Under the pieces are notes generated by a model. It saw nothing but the letters and a program-made list of their open reading frames with translations, was not told where the DNA came from and ran no database searches. From NCBI RefSeq assembly GCF_014653215.1, contig NZ_BNAI01000005.1, positions 99,283 to 163,282 of the forward strand: a DNA stretch of 64,000 bases, written 5' to 3'. The translations under genes and the position numbers were made by a program. Shown here in pieces: positions 58,732 through 64,000 of this stretch. This DNA is from Pseudolysinimonas yzui (lineage in GTDB: Bacteria > Actinomycetota > Actinomycetes > Actinomycetales > Microbacteriaceae). The first letter of the stretch is position 1, and every line of letters starts with the position of its first letter.

Positions 58732-60809
58732 GGTCGCGGCTTGCGCTTCGGGGGCGCTGCGGTTCTGATCTGCTCCCGCTTCACCGGCCGCGGTCGCACC
58801 GGTTCGCCGCGCCGGTCCTGACCGGGAAGCGGACGCGACCGGCGCCCGTAGAGCAGGTCGGAGGAGTCGAGCAGCCACGGAACGAGGGCGACGACGACCC
58901 CGTGCACGAGCATGAGCTTGTGCCGCATCCGCCGGGCCTTGTGGTTGTGCAGCAGGTTCTCCCACCAGTGGCCGACGATGTACTCCGGCAGATACACCGT
59001 GATCACCTCGGCGCCGTGCGTCGCGCGGCGGGACTTCAGGTAGGAGATCAGCGGAGCGCTGATGTCACGGTAGGGCGATTCGAGGATGCGCAGCGGCACC
59101 TTGATGTTCTGCGACGCCCACTCCAGGTCGAGCCTGTCGGCCGCGTCGTCGTCGATCGCCACGTGCACCGCCTCGATGCTGTCGTGACGGGCGGCGATGG
59201 CGTAGTCGAGCGCCTTCAGGGTGGGCTTCTGCATCCGCCCGACGAGCACGACCGCGTGGTCGCCCGACGCGCCGAAGGTGGTGTCGGCGTCGACGGCGAT
59301 CTCCCGGTCGACGTCGCGGTAGTACCGGTTCACGCCGAGCATGAGGAACCACAGGATCGGCATGACGACGAACACGATCCAGGCGCCGTGGGTGAACTTC
59401 GTGATCGTCACCACGATGAGCACGCTGAGTGTCATCGTCGCCCCGACGAGGTTGATCGAGAGGCTGCGGATGATCGCGCCCCGGCCGTCCGCGCCGCGGC
59501 GCAGCAGCCGGATCCAGTGCCGCACCATTCCGGTCTGCCCGAGCGTGAACGACGTGAACACCCCGATGATGTACAGCTGGATGAGCGTGGTCAGGTCGGC
59601 CTGGAACGCCACCAGGATCGCGATGGCGGTGATCGACAGGGCGATCACGCCGTTGCTGAAGATGAGCCGGTCGCCGCGCGTCGACAGCGACTTCGGGGCG
59701 TACTTGTCGGCGGCGAGCACCGAACCGAGCAGCGGGAAGCCGTTGAACGCGGTGTTGGCGGCGAGCAGCAGCACCGCCGCGGTCGCGCCCTGCACGATGA
59801 AGAACGGCACGGTGAAATCGCCGAAGGTCGCGGAAGCGATCTGCGCGATGAGGCTGCGCTGCGGGTCGGTGGTGCAGGCGGCCGCGTCGCGGTACACCTG
59901 CTCGGTGCAGTCGAGATAGCGCACCCCGGTGACGATCGCGACGGCGACGAGGCCCGAGAACAGGGTGATCGCGATGCCGCCCATGATCATCAGGGTGGCC
60001 TGGGCGTTCTTGATCTTCGGGCGGCGGAACGCCGGCACGCCGTTCGCGATCGCCTCCACCCCGGTCAGCGCGGCACAGCCGCTCGCGAACGAGCGCAGGA
60101 TGAGCAGGATGAAGGCCGCCTGCGCGAGGCTCTCACTCTCGAGTTCCAGATCGACGCTCTCGGCGATCGGCGCGTCGCCGAGCAGGACGCGCACGAGCGC
60201 CGTGATCAGCATCACCGCGATCGAGCCGATGAAGAGGTAGGTCGGGATGGCGAACGCGGTGCTCGACTCGCGTACCCCCCGCAGGTTGACGGCCGCGAGG
60301 ATCACGACCGCTACGACCGCGAGCCACACCCGGTAGGGGTCGAGGAACGGCAGGGCCGAGATGATGTTGTCGACGCCCGATGCGACCGACACCGCGACCG
60401 TCATCACGTAGTCGACGAGCAGCGCAGCGGCGACGATGAGCCCCGCCTTCTCGCCGAGGTTCTTGCGGGCGACCTCGTAGTCGCCGCCGCCCGACGGATA
60501 GGCCTTGATCAGCTGGCGGTACGAGAGCACCACCACGAGCAGCAGCACGACGACCGCAAGCGCCACCCAGGGGCCATACGCGACGAACCCGAATCCGCCG
60601 ATCATCAGGATCATCAGCAGCTCTTGCGGGGCGTAGGCGACCGACGACAGCGGGTCGCTCGCGAAGATCGGAAGCGCCAGGTGCTTCGGCAGCAGCTGAC
60701 CCTCGAGCTTGTCGGACGGGAGCGGCTCGCCGATCAGCAGGCGTTTGGCGAGCGGGCTGCTCCCGCGTGACGCCGGTCGGCCGGCGTCGGAAGGCTCCTG
60801 GGAGGGCAC
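58728..60809 (-). CDS. APC-superfamily transporter, KimA-like potassium importer
   Basis: 693 residues. An N-terminal region with LPIFASDPLSSVAYAPQELLMILM is the hallmark of the KimA/YdaO group. About 12 membrane helices follow to near residue 470, then a cytoplasmic domain of about 170 residues and a basic tail (KREQIRTAAPPKRKPRP). KimA imports potassium and is inhibited by cyclic-di-AMP through its C-terminal domain; that regulation is known for Bacillus and only inferred here. The GTG start has TAGTGT upstream but no Shine-Dalgarno sequence. Confidence 0.85.
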   Translation of the reverse strand: MPSQEPSDAGRPASRGSSPLAKRLLIGEPLPSDKLEGQLLPKHLALPIFASDPLSSVAYAPQELLMILMIGGFGFVAYGPWVALAVVVLLLVVVLSYRQLIKAYPSGGGDYEVARKNLGEKAGLIVAAALLVDYVMTVAVSVASGVDNIISALPFLDPYRVWLAVVAVVILAAVNLRGVRESSTAFAIPTYLFIGSIAVMLITALVRVLLGDAPIAESVDLELESESLAQAAFILLILRSFASGCAALTGVEAIANGVPAFRRPKIKNAQATLMIMGGIAITLFSGLVAVAIVTGVRYLDCTEQVYRDAAACTTDPQRSLIAQIASATFGDFTVPFFIVQGATAAVLLLAANTAFNGFPLLGSVLAADKYAPKSLSTRGDRLIFSNGVIALSITAIAILVAFQADLTTLIQLYIIGVFTSFTLGQTGMVRHWIRLLRRGADGRGAIIRSLSINLVGATMTLSVLIVVTITKFTHGAWIVFVVMPILWFLMLGVNRYYRDVDREIAVDADTTFGASGDHAVVLVGRMQKPTLKALDYAIAARHDSIEAVHVAIDDDAADRLDLEWASQNIKVPLRILESPYRDISAPLISYLKSRRATHGAEVITVYLPEYIVGHWWENLLHNHKARRMRHKLMLVHGVVVALVPWLLDSSDLLYGRRSRPLPGQDRRGEPVRPRPVKREQIRTAAPPKRKPRP

Positions 60810-60873
60810 GAGCGGTCACACTACTCCGACGGGGGACGGTGTCAAGCGACGGCGCGCACCTATGATCATGCGG

Positions 60874-61512
60874 GTGAGGACTGCGCGGCGACGATGGTGG
60901 CCGTGGCTGGTGGCCGCCCTGCTCGCCCTGGTCTTCACGGGCGTCGGCATGGTGATCGTGCCGATCCTCACGCACGTCGATCAGGGCGACGCGAACCAGG
61001 TGCTGCCCGACGAGGAGTGGCCGCTCGAAGCGACGGCGACCGGCGATGACGGGCGGGAGCGTCGCATCCAGATCGTCGCGGTCGAACCGGGCACGACCGT
61101 CGACACCTCGGCGCTGGCTCCCGGTGACCGGTTCGTCGTCAGCGGCACGGGCTATGACCCGGCGCGCGGAATCTATGTCGCGATCTGTGCGATCCCCGAT
61201 GACCCGTCGCAGAAGCCCGGCCCCTGCCTCGGTGGGGTGCCCGACCAGGAGGCGGTCGAGGTCGCGGAGGGAACGATCCAGTTCGCCCCGAGCAACTGGA
61301 TCAACGACGACTGGGCCTGGCGGCTGTTCGGTGCCCGTTCCTACGACGACCGCGACACGGGAACCTTCACCGCCTACATCGAGGTTCCGCCGACCGCCGA
61401 CGAGAACGTCGACTGCAGCGAGGTCGCCTGCGCCCTCTACACCCGCAACGACCACACCGCGGCGAACGACCGAGTGCAGGATGTCTACATCCCGCTCGGC
61501 TTCGTCGGCTGA
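60874..61512 (+). CDS. Membrane-anchored protein with neocarzinostatin-like domain
   Basis: About 212 residues from the GTG at 60874 (ATG at 60862 or 60868 would add two to four residues). A basic start and one membrane helix (RWWPWLVAALLALVFTGVGMVIV) precede an extracellular domain: VDTSALAPGDRFVVSGTGYDPARGIYVAICAIP, and NVDCSEVACALYTRNDHTAANDRVQDVYIPLGF. The Cys pair and this GxGYDP pattern recall the Ig-like fold of the neocarzinostatin family. TATGAT at 60861-60866 ends seven bases before the GTG. No chromophore or biosynthetic genes are nearby. Confidence 0.6.
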   Translation: MRTARRRWWPWLVAALLALVFTGVGMVIVPILTHVDQGDANQVLPDEEWPLEATATGDDGRERRIQIVAVEPGTTVDTSALAPGDRFVVSGTGYDPARGIYVAICAIPDDPSQKPGPCLGGVPDQEAVEVAEGTIQFAPSNWINDDWAWRLFGARSYDDRDTGTFTAYIEVPPTADENVDCSEVACALYTRNDHTAANDRVQDVYIPLGFVG

Positions 61513-61529
61513 CGGAGTGCTGGTCAGCC
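61507..61529. terminator. Bidirectional hairpin with both stop codons
   Basis: GGCTGAC, a 9-base loop, then GTCAGCC. The TGA of the plus-strand gene and the stop of the minus-strand PadR gene both lie in the stem. It probably terminates both transcripts. Confidence 0.65.
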
Positions 61530-62150
61530 CCGAAGTTGTTGCACCAGCCGGCGCCGCAGGTCGTTCAGCCCGTCGGTGAGCAGCGTCACCGTCTCGGCGG
61601 TGAGGATGCCCGACGCGGCGGCGGAACGCAGCTCGTCGCGCACGTCACCGCGGAAGTCGGTGACCGCGGCCTCCGCCTCGTGCAGCCGAAGCCGCGACGC
61701 GACCCGCGGGTCGTCGGTGGCGCTACGGGTGGCTTCGCGCGCGACGCCCACCGCCTCCGACCGCGCCTCCCGCGCCGCCGCGGCGAGGTCGGCCCGCAGG
61801 GTGCGCATCGCGTCGTTGACGGAGGCGCGCACCTCGTCGGCGAGCCGACGCACGGAGTCGGTGAACTCCGTCTCGATGCCGTCGAGTTCCGGCTCGCGCG
61901 CGACGAGTTCGGCACGGCCGGCCTCGGTGATGGCGTAGACCGTCTTGCGGCCGTCGGCCTCCTTGGTGACCAGGCCCTCCTCCTCGAGCTTGCCGAGGCG
62001 CGGGTAGATGGTGCCCGCGCTCGGCTGGTAGGTGCCGCCCGACTGGTCGGCGAGCGCCTGGATGATCTCGTACCCGTGCATCGGGCGGTCGACGAGCAAC
62101 CGCAGGAGGTACAGGCGCAGGTGGCCGTGGGCGAAGACGGGCGGGCTCAC
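61524..62150 (-). CDS. PadR-family transcriptional regulator with helical C-terminus
   Basis: 208 residues. The winged helix is GHLRLYLLRLLVDRPMHGYEIIQALADQSGGTYQPSAGTIYPRLGKLEEEGLVTKEADGRKTVYAITEAGRAELVAREPEL. The C-terminal part, about 120 residues, is charged and helical, probably a long coiled-coil dimerisation domain. The GTG start overlaps the stop of the DUF4097 gene by four bases, so it is the second gene of a two-gene unit. Twin palindromes in front of that unit (62996-63036) are the likely operators. Confidence 0.87.
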   Translation of the reverse strand: MSPPVFAHGHLRLYLLRLLVDRPMHGYEIIQALADQSGGTYQPSAGTIYPRLGKLEEEGLVTKEADGRKTVYAITEAGRAELVAREPELDGIETEFTDSVRRLADEVRASVNDAMRTLRADLAAAAREARSEAVGVAREATRSATDDPRVASRLRLHEAEAAVTDFRGDVRDELRSAAASGILTAETVTLLTDGLNDLRRRLVQQLRG

Positions 62151-62980
62151 GACGTGGGCGTCTCGGCGGGCGCGGCGGCGTCGGCGCGGGCGACGTGCAT
62201 GACGCTGATGTCGCCGCTCACGGTGTTCGCGCGGAAGTCGGTCCAGCGGCCTTCGAGCACGCCGACCTTGCCGGTGAACTTGCCGCGCACCCGCAGGGCG
62301 GCGTCGTCGAGCTGCAACCGACCGCTCACCGTGTTGATCGCGTACGAGGTGGGCACGTCGGCCTCGAGCCGTGCGGTGACGGTGCCGCTCACCGAGTTGA
62401 TCTTGACCAGGTCGGGGGTGTCGGCGAGGTCGAGGAAGACGTTGCCGCTCACGCCGTCGCTCGAGAACGCGAGCACCGCGCCGGTGGCGGTGATGTCGCC
62501 GCTCACGGTGTGCGCCACGATCTTTCCGTAGTGATTGCGGGCGCTGAGCTCGCCGCTCACCGAGTTCAGTTGCAGGTCGCCCGAGATGCCGTCGGTCGCG
62601 AGGTCGCCGCTCACGGTGCTGAGGTCGGCGTCGGCGTGGAGGCCGCTCACCAGGGCGGTCGCGCTGACGACCCCGAGCTTCAGGGCGACATCGCGGGGAA
62701 CCAGGATGCTGACGTCGGCGCGGGCCGCACCGGGCCGGAAGTTGCGGAAGACGTCGAGCCAGTTCTCCCAGGAGAGCTGCGCGTGGTCGATGTCGAGGGT
62801 CTCGCCGTCGGCGGTGATGCGCAGGTCTTTGCCGCTGACGCTGTGCACCTCGATGCGCGTGACCGGCTCGTCGTGCGCGATGACGTCGATATGGCCGGCG
62901 ACGAGGCCGACCTTCAGCTTGCGGATGCCATCGACTTCGATCGTCTTGGGTCCGTCCAGGAGCCACTTCTGCTGGGACAT
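62147..62980 (-). CDS. DUF4097 beta-strand-repeat protein
   Basis: 277 residues with the repeating pattern V-S-G-x-[ILV] every 20-25 residues: VHSVSGKDLRI, LSTVSGDLATDGISGDLQLNSVSGELSA, AHTVSGDITATG, INSVSGTVTARL, INTVSGRLQL, NTVSGDISVM. It is expected to fold as a regular parallel beta structure in the cytoplasm, as it has no signal peptide. DUF4097 proteins often pair with PadR genes; the role is unknown, an adhesin-like or scaffold function being only a guess. A GAGAGG site precedes the ATG. Confidence 0.9.
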   Translation of the reverse strand: MSQQKWLLDGPKTIEVDGIRKLKVGLVAGHIDVIAHDEPVTRIEVHSVSGKDLRITADGETLDIDHAQLSWENWLDVFRNFRPGAARADVSILVPRDVALKLGVVSATALVSGLHADADLSTVSGDLATDGISGDLQLNSVSGELSARNHYGKIVAHTVSGDITATGAVLAFSSDGVSGNVFLDLADTPDLVKINSVSGTVTARLEADVPTSYAINTVSGRLQLDDAALRVRGKFTGKVGVLEGRWTDFRANTVSGDISVMHVARADAAAPAETPTS

Positions 62981-62995
62981 CGCCCCATCCTCTCT

Positions 62996-63036
62996 CGCGA
63001 TATATCGCGTGTCGGAAAGTCACGATATATCGCGTG
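62996..63036. promoter_or_regulatory. Twin PadR operators (CGATATATCG x2)
   Basis: CGCGATATATCGCG (62996-63009) is a perfect palindrome and CACGATATATCGCGTG (63021-63036) carries the same 10-base core. The cores begin 25 bases apart. They overlap the expected -10 of the DUF4097-padR unit, which fits autorepression by PadR. Confidence 0.72.
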
Positions 63037-63060
63037 TGCCGAGTTCGCAAGCATCGGAGG

Positions 63061-63091
63061 TTGACATTGACGCTGCGTCAAGTTCTACGGT
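63061..63091 (+). promoter_or_regulatory. MerR-type promoter with 19-base spacer
   Basis: TTGACA (63061-63066) and TACGGT (63086-63091) are separated by 19 bases. The spacer begins with the perfect dyad TTGACGCTGCGTCAA (63067-63081). Long spacers with a dyad are the mark of MerR-activated promoters. The -10 ends seven bases before the ATG, so the mRNA is probably leaderless. Confidence 0.75.
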
Positions 63092-63098
63092 CGAACGC

Positions 63099-63872
63099 AT
63101 GGAGTGGAGCATCCAGGAGATCGCCAAGCTGGCCGGCACCACGAGCCGCACGTTGCGTCACTACGACGACACGGGCCTCGTGCCGCCGAGCCGGGTGGGC
63201 GCCAACGGGTATCGGTACTACGACGCCGACGCCCTCGTGCGCCTGCAACGCGTTCTGTTGCTGCGCGAGCTCGGCCTCGGCATCCCGGCGATCGCCGCCC
63301 TCTTCAATAGAGAGAGCCTGGCCGGCGAGCGTGACGAGGTGCACGCGTTGACGCTCCATCTGACGTGGCTCCGCGAGGAGCAGCGTCGGCTCGACCGGCA
63401 GATCGCCAGCGTCGAGTCCACGATCGACACCTTGAAGGGAGGTGAGAAACCCATGGCAGAGAACATGTTCGACGGCTTCGACCACACGCAGTACAAGGAG
63501 GAGGTGGAGGAGCGCTGGGGAAAGGACGCGTACGCGAAGTCCGACCAGTGGTGGCGCAAGCTCAGCGCCGACGAGAAGTCGGCGTTCTTCGAGACGGCGT
63601 CGCGGCTCGGAGCCGACTGGATCGAGGCCGCACAGCGTGACGTCGACCCGGCGAGCGACGAGGCGCAGGCCCTCGCGCAGCGGCAGTTCCACTGGTTGCG
63701 CGGCATCCCGGGAACCCCGGGCGGTGGTCACGGCGGCCCGACGAAGGAGTACTTCACCGGGCTCGGCGAGATGTACGTCGCCGACCCGCGGTTCGCGAAG
63801 AACTACGGCGGCGAGGCCGGGGCGGCGTTCGTGCGGGATGCGATGCGCGTCTATGCCGAACGCAACCTCTAG
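63099..63872 (+). CDS. MerR-family regulator with TipAS domain
   Basis: 257 residues. The N-terminal MerR helix-turn-helix and wing: EWSIQEIAKLAGTTSRTLRHYDDTGLVPPSRVGANGYRYYDADALVRLQRVLLLRELGL. A coiled-coil linker follows (about 75-112), then the all-helical antibiotic-binding TipAS domain from about residue 119 (FDHTQYKEEVEERWGKDAYAKSDQWWRKLS). The whole protein lacks cysteine, so it cannot make the covalent Cys bond that TipAL forms with thiostrepton. A strong internal ribosome-binding site sits in front of residue 119 (see next entry). Confidence 0.9.
   Translation: MEWSIQEIAKLAGTTSRTLRHYDDTGLVPPSRVGANGYRYYDADALVRLQRVLLLRELGLGIPAIAALFNRESLAGERDEVHALTLHLTWLREEQRRLDRQIASVESTIDTLKGGEKPMAENMFDGFDHTQYKEEVEERWGKDAYAKSDQWWRKLSADEKSAFFETASRLGADWIEAAQRDVDPASDEAQALAQRQFHWLRGIPGTPGGGHGGPTKEYFTGLGEMYVADPRFAKNYGGEAGAAFVRDAMRVYAERNL
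63453..63872 (+). CDS. Internal in-frame start yielding a TipAS-like short form
   Basis: The ATG at 63453 is codon 119 of the MerR/TipA gene. AAGGGAGGTGA lies at 63435-63445, giving a strong Shine-Dalgarno match with a spacing of about ten bases. Translation from here would give a 139-residue protein made only of the TipAS domain. In Streptomyces lividans tipA, a long and a short form are known to arise in this way. The full gene itself appears leaderless, so the short form could be translated more strongly. This is inferred from sequence. Confidence 0.65.
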   Translation: MAENMFDGFDHTQYKEEVEERWGKDAYAKSDQWWRKLSADEKSAFFETASRLGADWIEAAQRDVDPASDEAQALAQRQFHWLRGIPGTPGGGHGGPTKEYFTGLGEMYVADPRFAKNYGGEAGAAFVRDAMRVYAERNL

Positions 63873-63910
63873 CTGTACCCGGTCGCACCGTTGGTGACAC
63901 GGAGGTAGGG

Positions 63911-63962
63911 AAAAGGCCTCCATTCTGAGTGGTGTCTAACGTCACTCGAAGGAAGGCCTTTT
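63911..63962. other. Long inverted repeat before the transposase
   Basis: AAAAGGCCT (63911-63919) pairs with AGGCCTTTT (63954-63962). An inner stem GAGTG/CACTC (63927-63931 and 63943-63947) extends it. The structure directly precedes the GTG at 63964. In IS elements such stems can block translation from outside transcripts. Confidence 0.6.
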
Positions 63963-63963
63963 C

Positions 63964-64000
63964 GTGGTCCACCGTAACGCGAGGCTGGCTGAGGCCGGTC
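63964..64000 (+). CDS. IS481-family transposase, 3'-truncated by window end
   Basis: Only 12 codons are visible, V-V-H-R-N-A-R-L-A-E-A-G, which match the very conserved N-terminus (MVHRNARL) of IS481-family DDE transposases, where a helix-turn-helix follows. The start is GTG. The rest lies beyond the window, so intactness cannot be judged. No ribosome-binding site other than GAAGGAAGG in the 3' arm of the hairpin is seen. Confidence 0.65.
   Translation, partial: MVHRNARLAEAG

Larger units (their letters stand above)
63891..64000 (+). mobile_element. IS481-family element, left end
   Basis: The last 37 bases encode the start of an IS481-type transposase. The sequence from about 63891 (TTGGTGACACGGAGGTAGGG) has no gene and probably includes the terminal inverted repeat. 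The right end and target duplication are outside the window, so the exact boundary is not settled. It lies 18 bases after the MerR gene stop. Confidence 0.65.

Noticed and set aside
60810..60873. Possible ydaO-type or fluoride riboswitch before the KimA-like/crcB unit
   Set aside because: The gap to the divergent gene is only about 60 bases and shows none of the conserved riboswitch cores; crcB genes have no leader at all because they overlap their neighbours.
1..64000. Search for tRNA, rRNA, tmRNA, CRISPR arrays and replication origin motifs
   Set aside because: No cloverleaf with a TTCGA arm and acceptor pairing, no DnaA-box cluster and no regularly spaced direct repeats were found by eye; a covariance-model search would be needed to exclude small RNAs.

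Overview
The window is GC-rich and gene-dense. Dominance of GC-ending codons, a DUF3073 protein, a Septum_form protein, a DUF3817 protein, an HtaA-type protein, separate PurS/PurQ/PurL subunits and many GTG starts all point to an actinobacterium. A dispersed hairpin repeat (GGTCTCGACACG...CTACTCGACC) and frequent GGATGCC words make the family Microbacteriaceae the best guess. That family call is inference. No rRNA, tRNA or CRISPR array was seen, and no stretch longer than 300 bases lacks a gene.

Layout. 1-2986: tail of a septum-formation protein, a solitary DNA methyltransferase overlapping a HAD phosphatase, a divergent TrmH-type RNA methyltransferase and a small membrane protein. 3176-20358: a large extracellular polysaccharide locus. 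It has an initiating sugar transferase, UDP-glucose dehydrogenase, a minus-strand block of five glycosyltransferases plus an acetyltransferase, and a plus-strand block (Wzz-like, Wzy-like, GT2, Wzx-like flippase, beta-helix lipoprotein, pyruvyl transferase), followed by a secreted Pro/Ala-rich protein. A foreign-looking lipoprotein gene of lower GC sits inside it. A recurring box of the form ACCCCC-N4-GGGTGA lies near several transcription-unit starts of this locus.

20405-36621: purA, a small VOC/AraC pair, assorted enzymes (GNAT, chorismate mutase, SDR), a P-type ATPase next to purL, a TetR-GNAT-membrane operon, a PadR/membrane/ABC exporter module, and a LacI regulator. 36802-41107: a LacI-controlled sugar ABC importer without its ATPase. 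41120-49224: a nearly uninterrupted minus-strand run with purQ, purS, purC and purD mixed with a kinase, lipid/serine hydrolases, VOC and GNAT genes. 49277-53632: HtaA protein, SCP-like protein, purF, divergent purM, DUF3073. Most of de novo purine synthesis is therefore spread through this window (purF, purD, purS, purQ, purL, purM, purC, purA).

53747-64000: a flavin monooxygenase-like enzyme, a glycosyltransferase and a glycogen-debranching-type glucosidase whose 3' ends overlap antisense, a tandem crcB pair fused operonically to a KimA-like potassium transporter, a PadR/DUF4097 pair with twin operators, a MerR/TipA-type regulator with a strong internal start, and the left end of an IS481-family element at the window edge.

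Regulation. Many first genes lack a Shine-Dalgarno sequence and instead carry a TANNNT hexamer ending 6 or 7 bases before the start codon, the signature of leaderless transcription. Near-palindromic operators lie in front of the TetR, PadR (two), LacI and MerR genes. Convergent genes often share a hairpin that contains both stop codons or one of the dispersed repeats.
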